In this document: positions 26,201 through 38,060 of the stretch, piece by piece
How positions within the stretch are numbered: position 1 is the stretch's first letter
Layout: every line of letters starts with the position of its first letter
Assembly: GCA_013398175.1 (NCBI GenBank)
Contig: VZRZ01003987.1
Span: forward strand, 3,164 to 67,163
Length of the DNA stretch: 64,000 nt
Origin: Climacteris rufus
Taxonomy: Eukaryota; Chordata; Aves; Passeriformes; Climacteridae
Direction of reading: 5' to 3'
Notes under the pieces: generated by a model
What the model saw: only the letters and a program-made list of their open reading frames with translations
Told to the model about the DNA's origin: nothing
Database searches by the model: none
Program-made: the position numbers and the translations under genes

Positions 26201-29200
26201 TATCACCAAATCATAAAATGTTTAAAAATATTCATAATTTTTCAATAAAAATAAGAAAGGGATTAGTCTGTTAGTCAAAGGTGATGTAAACTCTCTTTAC
26301 TCTGTTTCATTTATTGACATATTTCTCAAGATTTGATTAGAAGGCACAAAGACACAACCTTTCCTTTATCAGTAGGAAATATTACACAGAATAAATGGAT
26401 GGGATAAACACACAAATAAATAAGTTTTAGATCAGATGTATGTGTATAAATATAAATTCTTGGATTTTAGAGTGCTTCATTGCATTAATGTCTACAGGCA
26501 TCAAATTAGATAGCTCATTGTGTCATTACTGTTTAACTTCAAATAAAAAGAAAGATCTTTCCTTTAAATACTATGTAGAGAAAAGAGGAATAAGTATTAA
26601 GTATTATTACACCATTTCTCAGAACTGTTTTTTATCTATAAAGAGCCTGAGTCAGCAAAACACATAAGCACATGCTTAATTCTATTCAATTCTTCAAATA
26701 TTTTTATGCACTTTGCTGAATGGAAACAGTATTAAGTATATTCCGGTCATCTTCGCTGGATGAAGGCTTTTTGACTTGTTTACATTCAGAAAGGACTTGA
26801 GCAAAAATAAGAATTTGCCTGGAAGCAGCTCTTTCTATCCCTACTATCCTAAACCCTTTAATTTGTAAGTTTTAGTCACCCAAGGCAACCCATACACTCT
26901 ATGCAAAGTAACTGACTTAGTAAAATTCTCCAAAGGAAAAGTCTTATATTATCCTACCCCAAAATGTATGCTGGCAGGAAAAATGTAGGGCAGTTGTTAA
27001 GGAGGGGAACATATCACAAAACAGCAATTCCTGATTCCTTTGCCAGAGTGCCATTGTTTGGGTCAATATTTGCTGTACAAGTTAATGTTGGCTGAGCATT
27101 AACATGAAATAAATATGTTTTGTAGTGATATCGGCCAATATTTAACAGGGAGCTCATACAAACCTTTCTCCCTTGACCTTTCATTAACTGTTTCAAGGAC
27201 TTGTGTCCCTGAACAGAGGAGACTCAGGGCAATGAAAATTTGGGCATGTCTTCTTCACTTTCTTGTAATCAAGGAAGAAAACAACAAGCAAACATAAATC
27301 AGATATGTTATCCCCTTGTTCCAGAGTACACTGAAAGCCTGGAGGAAGTTTGCTGGTGCAACAAAACCCACCTGCATGTAGAGGACAGACTTAGTATTTC
27401 TAGATATAGCTGGAATAATTCAACTGTGGATTAATTTTTTATATGTTTTTTAAAATGATCTCTAAATCTAAAGCATCTTTATGTAGGCAGTGCAATATCA
27501 TTGGAGCAGTGCGAACTTTGAGTAACAAGAAAATCCCTCAAAAATGCCATCTATCTTTGTGGTGTTATTTCTAGCTAGACATTCAGAGAAATTCCCTCCT
27601 GCTGTGGACAGACCCATTTTATTTTTTGTGTTTGGTGGTACTGGAGGCTTGGAGAACCAGGTCATGCACAGTCACTACAGGGCCAATCTGTCTGCTTTCA
27701 CATTTCAAATCCTAAATCCTCACAGGACCCTCATCTACTTTCTTTTCCAGATTTCCAGTTGTTGATAACCATGCAAAGATAACCTTGTCACCAGAAATCA
27801 CAATTATTTACCGCTTCTGTTAAAAAAAATTACCATTTATATCCTTATTACTTGTGTTCATCCAAAAGGATTTACAAACTGGATTTTTCAATTTATGCAA
27901 ACAAGATGAATGAAGAAATTGTTTTCTGGAGCTGAAGGAACTGCTTCTTCAGGGCCTGCCTGTTACTCCTGAGAGATGTCAACTGCTCTCCATTAAACTA
28001 TACTGTCACTCAAATTCAAATATACATTCTTCATATATTTTAATCTCATAATTTTCTGTCTATGAACTTATATACCAGTACTGGTTTTTCAATTTAATCA
28101 TTAGTGTTTTTGGAAGTTACACAGGAATTATTTTCTTCCCAAAAATATTGCCTTCCAGGCAGACAGATGAAATTCCATTGCAAATATAATTCCAGTACAG
28201 TGACTCAGGTGCTGCAATGTAAATCACCTATTTTCTTACTGATTTAATTCTGTAAATGAAGAGGAAATACTTCAGGAAATGTCCTTGAGAAAATGAGTCT
28301 ATGCACTTCTGCAAGTCGTTTGCAGAAAAGTTAGAGGCAAAATAGAAGTAAAAACTCAGTTTAGCTTTTCCCTGTATTACCACGTGGTGGCCACATAACC
28401 CCAGCGATGTGGACTGCTGCTGCAGGAACACCGAGAAACCCTTAATAATACCAGTTCTTGTTTTCTATGCACCCCACATGAAAAGATTTGATCTATGCTA
28501 ATGATTTCTGGCAAGTCCTGCAAACTCACTAACATTTCTTAAAAACTCAGGCAGTATAATTTCACAAACTATGCAGTCTGAGTATTGGACTGGTAATTTA
28601 GATAGAAACTAGATACAACCAAAGTACCAGAAGTATAATCATAAATTAAAGAGAATTGAAAAAAATCTTGTAAAAATACTCAAATTCCACTTTTCAAGTT
28701 CTTCTGAAAATGAATGAATTTGCTACAACAACTATGATCTTTTATTATTACTTAGATTTTACTTTTAATAATTACAACATGTAACATAAAGATTAGATGT
28801 AATAACAATGCATTAATTACATCTGCTTCTGTATTAAAATTGGTTTACTTACAAAAATAATATTTGATCTGTGAAAATAATTTAGCAGAGAACTAAGCTC
28901 ATCTCTGATGCAGGATTAGAATGGGCAAACTTTTTTATTTGCCACTGTGTTTTTCTAGTTCAGTCCTCTTTATAATGTCCAATGCCCCCACTGGCAGCTG
29001 AGGATGATATTCAGGTTCTCTAAACACCCCCCACAAGAATGGGACCAAAAGGGTTTGATACAAATCACCTGCTCCCCTGGGATTCACGGGAAAGGCTTGA
29101 GAGCCTGACTTCAATCAGTTGTCAAAACACATGTCAAAATTCATAAAGGATTACATATGAAGGCCAAATACATAGAAAATAGGGGGAAGTCCACCTGTCA

Positions 29201-29785
29201 GAATTTTAACTGGGCCCAATTTGAGATTATTTTTATTTCCCCCAAGAATCATTTGGCACACCAAATAATGAATAAAAAACACTGCCATGGAACCTTGTAA
29301 GAATTGTGACTTTAATGCCACATACATCCACCATCTGCTGCAAGCAGAGTATCCTGCAAAGCAGGCCTCTAGCTGAGGGAGTAGAACTTACTAGTAGCCA
29401 TCCTTGCTGCATTGTGGAAGAGGTCCTTTGGTCAGGAGCCTGTCCTTTAAACTGTGTGGAGATGTGAGGAATCCTATCTCTCATGAGGTACTGTGGCATC
29501 ATCTCCAAAACAGCATTTAATATTTTTTGTAAGAAATCTAGAATCTTTTCAGGTTTAGGCCTTTTCGTTTTGGTATCTATTTAAGTATGGAAATTATCAA
29601 TGGAAAGTAAATACTTCTCTCAAAGTACCTAATTTCTCATTTTTGTTCATTGGAAATAAATTACAAATGGTGGGTTTTGACTTACTGGCAAAGTCTGAGT
29701 CGTCATTTGATGTAAAATTGGAAAATCTGCTGCCTTAAAGCAACCTTATTTAAACTTATTAAACCTTTTAGGCTTCAACACTGTA
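23213..29785. other. non-coding stretch
   Basis: About 6.6 kb without a supported gene. A 62-codon plus frame from 25777 has purine-rich first codon positions but a TAG four codons before it and no convincing exon borders. One old repeat word group lies at 26645-26685 (separate entry). Confidence 0.4.
26645..26690. repeat. possible ancient sauropsid/amniote repeat piece
   Basis: The words 'gtcagcaaaacacataagca' and 'catgcttaattc' match the familiar pattern of an old palindromic amniote repeat built on 'cagcaaagcacttaagca' and 'tgcttaa'. A second, better copy lies at 50.5 kb. Recognition is from pattern memory. Confidence 0.45.
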
Positions 29786-29935
29786 TCATAGAATACATCA
29801 GTAGGAAGAACTTTCAGAAGAGCTGTCCAGCTTTTTCTTAACTTGGGCAACTATTGGAGTTGACACTGGTTTTACATGGATGCCTTTTCAATATTCCCAA
29901 AGCAAGCCATAGCCAAAACAATGCCTACATAGTTC
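29786..29935 (-). mobile_element. possible very old CR1 3' remnant
   Basis: The phrase 'tatcatagaatacatcag' resembles a CR1 tail in antisense, followed by about 130 bases with only vague CR1 likeness. It directly abuts the well-preserved CR1 that begins at 29936. Confidence 0.25.
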
Positions 29936-31230
29936 ATAGTATCATAGAATCATTAAGACTGGAAAAGACCTCCAAGATCATCAAGTCCAACCTTTGACCT
30001 ACCACCACCTCAACAACTAGAACATGGCACTGAGAGTCATGTCCAACTGTTTCTTTAATACTTCCAAGGATGGTGATTTTACCACCTCCCTGGACAGTTT
30101 GTTGTAATGCTTAACCACCTTTTCAGTGAAAAAATTCTTCCTGATCTCCAACCTGAACCTCCACTGGCACAGCTTGAACCTATGTCCTCTTACCCTGTTG
30201 CTGGTTTCCTGGCACAAGAGGCCAACTCCCACCTGGCTATATCCTCCTTTCAGGCCGTTGTAGAGAGTGATAAGGTACCCCCTGAGCCTCTTTTTCTCCA
30301 GGCTAAACAGCTCCCAGCTCCCTCAACCGCTCCTCATCAGACTTGTGCTCCATTGCCCAGCTCCATTGCCCTTCCCTGGACATGCTCCAGCCCCTCAATG
30401 TCCTTATTATAGTGAGGGGCCCAGAACTGAACACAGGGTTTGAGGAGTGGACTCACCAGTGCCGAGTACAGGGGGATGGTCACTGCCCTGGTCCTGCTGG
30501 CCACAGCATTGCTGATCCAGGCCAGGATGCCCTTGGCATTCTTGGCCACCTTGTGTACATGCTGGATCATGTTCAGCCATTGTTGATCAGCACGCCCAGG
30601 TTCTTTTGCCCTGGGCAACTTCCCAACCACTCTGTTCCAGCCTGTAACACTGCCTGGGGTTGTTGTGATCGAAGGACAGAACCCAACACTTGGCCTTGTT
30701 GAACCTCATGCAATTGGCCTTGGCCCTTTGATTCAGCCTGTACCCTCTGCAGAGCCTTTCTGCCCTCCAGCAGATCAGTGCTCCCACCCAGCTTGGTGTT
30801 GTCTGCAAACTGACTGAGGTGGCTCTCAATTCTCTTGTCCAGATCATCAATGAAGAAGTTAGACAGGGCTGGCCCAAATACTGAGCCCAGGGGAACACCA
30901 CTTGTGACCAGCCCCCAGCTGGATGTAACTCCATTCACCACCACTTTCTGCACCCAGGCGTCCAGACATCTTACAAACCAAAGAGCTGTGGGCTGCCATG
31001 TTCTCCAGGAAAATGGTGTGGGCCACAGTGCCAAAGGCCTTACTGAAGTCCAGACAGTTTTTCCCTCATTCACTGGATGAATCATCTGGTCATAAAGGGA
31101 GACCAGGCTGGTCAAGCAGGACTTGACTTTCACAAACCCATGCTGGCTGAGTCTGATGTCCTGGTTGTCCTGTGTGTGCTGCATGATGGCACTCAAGATG
31201 ATCTGCTCCATAATGTTCCCTGGCACTGAG
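29936..31230 (-). mobile_element. 5'-truncated CR1 LINE with partial reverse transcriptase
   Basis: The largest repeat here. On the plus strand it begins 'tagtatcatagaatcattaa', the complement of the CR1 tail, and shows the antisense 3' UTR (29950-30330). It then shows the end of ORF2 and, from about 30580 to 31230, reverse transcriptase sequence. It stops near 'gttccctggcactgag' at 31230, where sequence turns unrelated. About 1.3 kb of a 4-5 kb family length is kept. Family knowledge: CR1 ORF2 encodes endonuclease and reverse transcriptase, and copies are usually 5'-truncated by incomplete reverse transcription. Its tail is better preserved than the older CR1 at 13.7 kb. Confidence 0.95.
30573..31230 (-). 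pseudogene. broken CR1 ORF2 reverse transcriptase fragment
   Basis: A minus-strand frame that opens at 31340 (255 codons in total, outside the element at its start) carries recognisable reverse transcriptase blocks. These are PGNIMEQIILSAIMQ, SQHGFVKVKSCLTSLVSLYD, VTSGVPLGSVFGPALSNFFI and SQFADNTKLGG. The reading frame slips between the second and third blocks (roughly 31060 to 30985) and again after the fourth, so the enzyme is broken. The catalytic box, normally F-A-D-D, reads F-A-D-N because the second aspartate codon at 30800-30798 is AAC. The first part of the open frame (31340-31231) is flanking DNA, not CR1. The copy cannot be active. Confidence 0.9.
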
Positions 31231-32329
31231 AAACTTGGAGGAGCAGGATGCAGATTTGACAAGCTGAGTCTTCTCAGAAGAAATTTTATTTCATGACAAA
31301 GTCTCACCACCACTGACCCATGATCCATTGCACGGTACATATGCCAAAGTGTTCTGACAGGGCCCTTCCCACTGCCATTTTGTGCTACAATTCCTCCCAG
31401 GTGATTGTAGATTTTGCAGAAAAATACAAAGAAACTATCAACCCTGACATGGTAAAGTCTCCTTCCTCATTGAAAAGAGGACAAATTCCCACCTAGGTTA
31501 AAGTGGAATATGAGATCAGTGTAGATGCCTAGGTGGGTGAGCTAGCCCAAAATTCGAGTACCTAGAGAACCAGCTGGTAGGGACACACTAAATTCTGTAA
31601 ATATATTTTTCTATGTAGAAGCCCAGATCTAAAACACCATGTTTAAAAACCTGCTGGTAACTTCCCAGAGAAAAGAGATCATGCCACAAACAAATTCCCT
31701 GATGGATGTAGTTATTCAGCCAAAGGGATGAGGACAGGGACCTTTCAGCCAGAATGGGAACACTGTGGATGATTTCTGCCATGTCACAGAGCCAAATCCA
31801 TAATGCCAGAAAACATCACTGAGGAACTATCATTGCACAGATCCCATACCTTGTCCCCAGGATTTTTACACCAGGTTATAAAGTCATGGGATTTAGAGCA
31901 ATGAGAAATGCAAGTTCTTTCTGAAATGCCTTTGTAATAATGAGCATTGTCTCAGTAAACTGGAATCACATCTTGCATATTCCCAAGAAAATGCCTTCAT
32001 TGAGAAGAGATGCATTTCAGGGAAATACCATTATTGTTTCAGGTTGCCCCTTTGTGTGTTCTGTAAATCTTCAAAGTGGTTGTGACTATAATTCATCTGG
32101 GCCGTGGGTAGAAGGAGACATTTCTCACAAGAGGGGGACAGACTACATGTGTGTGTGGTCTAAGGGAAAGCAGCTTTAATCATGCGCTGAGAGTAACAGG
32201 CATTGTACTGTGACTAAATTTACTGTGCTTTCTGGCAGACTCTTTCTGAAGGGAGAAGTGGTGCGTTTCAAGCTCTAATCTTTGTTTTGTCTGTAGATTT
32301 TCACTCTTTCTATACTAACTTGCTACTAA

Positions 32330-32400
32330 GGGCCTGATCTTCACAAAATGGGGCCCAAAGTCAGCATCTACTTTTGCAAACTCAAGTACCTAGTACATGT
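32330..32400. repeat. possible ancient sauropsid/amniote repeat
   Basis: 'gggcctgatcttcacaaaat' is the typical start of an old palindromic element found across sauropsids, usually with a central 'cattgacttcaatggga' that is lost here. Confidence 0.4.
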
Positions 32401-35400
32401 GCATCTCAGTGCACAAAGCAGAAGTGACTCACAAAGAGCTCTGGACACGTGGCTCTGCAAAGTCCCTTTTGCTTTCATGTATGCTAAAGATTTTATACAA
32501 CTGTAGTTACATTTCTGAGAATAAGATGCTGGCTGTTAGTTCAGAGATACATTTTATTCTCATCTCATTGCCAAAGGCAACTGAAGTATTGAAATTCAAG
32601 CACAGTGCCAACTGTGTGGTTAAATTGAAGTCACTAGCTCAGCTTTTCTGCAGATTTAATTGGCAAGACTGCAGTCTTTTCAGATCTTTTCAGATTTGGT
32701 CATCCTCTTTGTACAAAATTAAGAGAATTAAGGCCAAATCCAAGCATAAAATAACACTATAAGACTTTCATTGTCCTCATTTAATGGACAAACATGACAT
32801 GTTTTCCTTCAGCTTGATTTACACCATCAGCATTTGGAAGCACAGCCATTGTTTAGCCAAACCTGCCAAATGTTTTCTATTTAATTACACAATGCAACCA
32901 CAGAGTCTCCTAGGAAAAGATCTCTTATTTATTTATTTACTGAATTTGATGACATACTACCAAATGACTAGACATAATTCTCAGGAAAAAAAAAAAAATT
33001 GAAGAAGCAGCATTTATAAACAGTGTAAGAAAAAACTTGTATGTACAAACTTGTATCTACGAACTGGTTGTATGGTTTGTAGATTGTTGGTTTGTTTTTT
33101 TTTTTAATTAATCTGAGTACAAGAAAGAAGGAAGCGCAGAAAGCAGGACTGAGATTTTTTTATTTTATTCACCAAAAGTACAAAAAATCTATGGAAGAAT
33201 AGGGATATTTAACTGTAGTGAAGTTGTGTGTCACTTTATGTTGCAAAGGGCAAGCAAGGGGTGTGTAATATGCTTCCTTAGTATTTCTTCCCTTCATCTG
33301 TCCTGCCCTGCTCACTGTCTGTCATAGCCAGTCCATCCTGTCAATCTGGAGTTTGACTTTATTTACTTCTGAAGAGAAGGAGTATCACTGTCACAAGACA
33401 TAACTAGAGTGATTAGTTCAGATTTTTTCAAAGGGAGATTATACTTTTATGAAAAAAAATATAATCTAAAATTGCTTTACCTTGAGTCATAAGTAAATCC
33501 TTTAGGGCATAAAGTGATCACTAACAGGCTTGACAAAGGAATGTCTTCAGGCAGTGTATTATTGCTCATGATGAGTGATAAGTTATGTTATTTTCTATAC
33601 AGAAGTACTGACTTGCAGTCAAAATGGCCTTTTAATTTATTAGACCACTACAAGGAAGAAAAAACTGCAATGTCCTTTCAAGAAGGCAGGCTCTCGTACA
33701 CAATGCAACCACTCAGTGTGAACAAGGCAGCGGGCACAGTACTGAAGTCACTTTTCAGACAGCAGACACTTTTCAGATTTAAAGAAACATTATAAAGTAA
33801 CCTTAAATTTATCACTAGAGAAAGAAAACCTGCTGATCAGAAAAATTAACTCTTTCCCCCTTCAAAAATACTCCCTTCAAACTCTCTGGCTCATATTCAC
33901 TGAAGGTTTGGGATCTCCTTTTGCTTTCCATTGCTTTTGTGGTGAGAAAGGCAGCTTGACCCTACTAATTCCTTCTCTCATGTTTTGTTTTTAACAGGTC
34001 TTGAGGATTTGGGGGTAAGCAGCTCCACTCCTTACCATCACATTGCCTCTTGTCAAACAAAATATCTTCTTAGGGGACTGAGAGTGCTTGTCTCCCCTTG
34101 AAGCTCCTGGCAAGAGAAAAATAGACTCACCCTCTGGCAACCAGAGGCTTCTGAGTGCCCACAACCACCCTGTGACAGCTGGGTAACAACAGAAAACTGG
34201 TATTTTCAAAGCAGAAATAGTAGGTTGTGATACACTGTAGCATGGCTACTATCCTAGAGGATGGGCTGTTGGACATCTCCAGAGAAAGTGTAGCCAGGCT
34301 TCGGTGGCTGGATTGATGCATTGGTGGAGGTGCTGGCGGTGTGGAGTGACCTTGTGCCCTCAGCCCTGAGGAGCTCTCTCCGCTTGTAATGGGGACAGTA
34401 CCCATAGGTGTGTCCCCCAGAAGCAAAAAGGGAAAACAATCCCCAGCTGGCAGTGAAGAACTGAGGGCTGGCAAAGCAGTTTTTGAGGGCATCCCAAGAC
34501 AACACCATGTGTGGGGTAAGCTCAAAGCCTGCAGGGAGAGCTCACCAGGCCCCCAAAACACAGACTCATGTGTTCAAACTTCTCCAATTCTGCTCCTTCC
34601 TGTGCAATTTCCTGAAAAAGGGTGTATCATCCAAAGTGTTTTTAAATAGCTTATACATCTCTCGTCGTTATTTTAATTTTAAAATGTTCTGCAAAACTAA
34701 TTATTTTTAATGTGACTTTAAAAAAAAAAGGTGTGGTAAAATAATATTTTTAACTCTAGCAATTTAAATTCAGAACTCTTATAAAATTACCAACAGCATT
34801 TCAAATTGAAGTTCAGAAAGAGTTATTTCCTTTTATGATACTCACTCCCTTCTTTATATAATATTTAACCCATGGTGCTGTAAAGGTTATAGGAACTGCA
34901 TACTTTGGAAGGTTTGTGCCTTATCCCGCTGTTATGACACACAAATAAGTGACCAAGTAAGTAAGTAAAGCTAAATAAATGAGGCCGGAGAAACACAAGC
35001 CAAAGTGAAGTATTGCTTGTTCTTAATCCTGACTCTTTGGGGGCACTTCTCTGTGAGAATCCTGAAGTAGCTGAAGATCTCTTCAAAGAAAAGCTAGTTA
35101 TAGAAAACTTATCCCAGCACTCATGTGATCAGGTAATGTACTCGATTCACACAAACAGGTAATCCACAGGGCCACACTCTAGACAGTTAAGTGGCTTTAA
35201 CATAAACTCCTATTGCAGAGGGCTGGAAAGCAGATAAAAGCTTCATTTGTCTTCTGAACCCTCGACAAAAATCTGCCCATTATACAGTGCAGACCTGTGT
35301 GAAGGCTTCTGGTGCCTTTTTGATGTGGGAGACGGTGTGCTTTCGGCAGAGAGGCAATGACTGGCACGCTGCTGACTTGACTCACCCACTCCCCACGGCA

Positions 35401-35837
35401 GATCAGACCCTGGGCTGGGGCTTTACTCCGTCGCCTGGCGTCAGCCGGCCCAAAGGCATTGCCATGGGAGGACAGGTCCCTTGGTTCACAGATAGGGAGG
35501 GCAACAAAGGTTTGCTTATGGCTCCTGTGAAAAATAGTTTTTTTGTGTAAGGATATTTATCATCCGCTCATGTCATCGTTCCTGGGTTTCTGGTGACAGT
35601 TGTGGCATGGACAGCGTACAGAGTCTTTTATCTGTGAATGTTAACATTTCTTTGAAGACTAAGCATGAAATATATTACAACAAGTTTACTGATAGAAGAG
35701 CTGGAACGACTTCATAAGAGCAGAGGATCACAGAAACAGACACATAACAGTTTGTGACCTCTGTTTAGAAAATAAAGCAATGTTCAAAAGCACAAAACTA
35801 AACAAATTTTGCATTTGTTTCAGAGGTCTGAAGCTGG

Positions 35838-35902
35838 GACCCAATCCACCCCTCAGAGAAGCCAGTAGGAGTCTTTCCATTGACTTCAATAAGCTTTTCA
35901 TG
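35838..35902. repeat. ancient sauropsid/amniote palindromic repeat
   Basis: Contains 'gtaggagtctttccattgac' and 'ttcaataagctt', matching the conserved centre ('tcccattgacttcaatgggc') of the old palindromic repeat class. Confidence 0.55.
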
Positions 35903-37985
35903 CAGCCTCCACTTGGTCTTAAGTTATTTGTGATTAAACCTCTCTTTCTTCTTTATTGATAATGCAGACAGGTTTCAATGAAGCTGGCATGCAGTACATA
36001 TCCATTACAACCTGAGACATGAGCTTCTAAAAGGGATGCAGGTACCCAGAGCCATTTCCCTGGGAGCAGGGACAGCTGTCTTTCTTCCCATGTGGTTGTG
36101 CTGGAAAGTGGTGGGATACTGTGAGCCTCTGCATCTACCCTGCTGTCCTGGAGCTTCTCTTGCTGTCATGGCTCAGGAGAACTTTTATTTCAAAGCTTGA
36201 ATTTTTTCAAGTCATGTTGATACTTTCTGTTTTCTTTGAATGTCAGTCTAGGATTAAGTAAGTAAACCTTCAGATTGGAACCCCTCCCCCAGTCTCAAAC
36301 AGAGCATTTTGGGTGTATTTTTTACATGGTGGGCCATAAACCAATTTGTGAGTAAAAAATGCCCATGTCATCTAACCAAACCAGTGTGATGGCAGTGGCA
36401 CCAGTGTGATATTAATCTCTAAATATTAATGTCTAAAAAATGTTTCCTTTGTACTAGGGGTGCTCGTTTAAGTTTGGGGCAATTCGGGCTATTGCTGGTG
36501 CCATCAAAATATTCAAAATATGTTTATGAATGAAGTAATTGCATTACTTTGCAATTCTGAGCTTCTGGAAGCAAAAACCCATGTGGGCTGCATACCACCG
36601 AAATATGCTACACCAGTCCTGCAGTCTGCAAACTCCCCATAGTTTTTTTGTGTTTGCTGGTAGGGGCAGGCCACCCAGCATAAAAAGGCATGCAAACGAT
36701 TTAACAGACAAGTGTTGTGTTGACCAAGGTTTCCAATGCTAAACTACCCAGAAAGATTTAGACAAATTTTTTCCCTATGGTAAAATGCATATGTTCGTTT
36801 AAAGATGAAGAAAAATGAAATGTGTTATTTATAGCCTGAAATATCCTTAATATTACACACATGTGTATTTCACTTAATCTTTGTTTTGATAAATGCCCAC
36901 ACTGCTAAACACCTAATGTACAACAGGATGTGATTCCCACTTAAATTAGCAGATGCTGTAGTTTCTGATTGTTAATGATGGACTTGTTTGCCAATAAAAA
37001 CAATTGATGGATCAGCATGTGTAAGCTACCGAACATCAGCAAAAGCCCAAACTAATGAGAGAGAAAGAAATGCTTCATGTCACAGTCAGCAGATGAGAAA
37101 TAGCCAGATGTCTGTCTGGGGCAGGGAAAGTGCAGCATGTATTTAAATATATATCTATGTTTTTATATGGCAGTAACCACTGGGAAGTTCAAATACTTGG
37201 ACTAACCAAAGCAATGGTTTTGAAGTTTACTTTTGCAGTTGGGGGACAAAAATAAACTAAAAAGACAGATGCATCTCTAAATCTGAAACTTCAGCTATCA
37301 GATGGCACAGAAATGCTTATTACATGCAATTTAGAACTCAAGAAATAAACTCAGGATTTTGCAAGCAGATGAAAGCTGCATTAGGTGATTTTGGCAACAT
37401 AAGATGCCATCTGAGAGCAGCTGAAAATAAAATTGCATTTTAATTGTCTCATAGTTTTATTAAGCAAGACATTCTATAAAATGTAACATATCTAAGCAAC
37501 ATTTTTTGCAAGACTGTGTGACATGCAAATGAATGGAGAATACTAGCTAAAAAAGGTTTGGATTGTGCAATTTCTAGAAGGGAACAAAGCTATATGTTTA
37601 CTTATTAAAAGCTAAGCTAGCTAATTTCCTAAGAATGCAGGCAATAAATATATGATTGGAAATGTCACAATCGTTTTAATCACGTTACTGCAAGATTGCA
37701 TATATCTCTGAGTAAAATAAATAAACCCTGACTTTTTTCACTGAAAAGACTTGCACTTCTGCCCATATTAAGCAACCTGGTAACACTGTCTCTGAGAGAA
37801 TCATTCATCAGCTAAAAGATACGCAGGTGCTTAAGTGACTGACTGGACTGGGACCTGTAAGGCAAAATTAATTATAAGTAGAAATGCAATTTATTCGTGG
37901 ATTGAAGCAATTTGAACATTTAATTTAACTCCCCTATAAATGGAATTTTCCTGTATGTAGTTCATAGCATGAATATTTTTCCACA

Positions 37986-38060
37986 GGGATCTGATCCAGA
38001 CCTCACCAGAGTCAACAACCATCTTTCCACTCACTTTGCTGGGTTCTGGATCAGCCCCCA
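37986..38060. repeat. ancient sauropsid/amniote palindromic repeat
   Basis: Starts 'gatctgatccagacctcacc' and ends 'gctgggttctggatcagccc', a recognisable inverted pair (gatcca/tggatc) of the old element. The centre is decayed. Confidence 0.55.

Noticed and set aside
31231..31340. Extension of the CR1 frame upstream to an ATG
   Set aside because: Sequence beyond 31230 no longer resembles CR1; the start is flanking DNA.
34127..34561. 144-codon minus frame
   Set aside because: Ser/Leu/Pro-rich composition typical of a shadow frame, no domain, no splice context.
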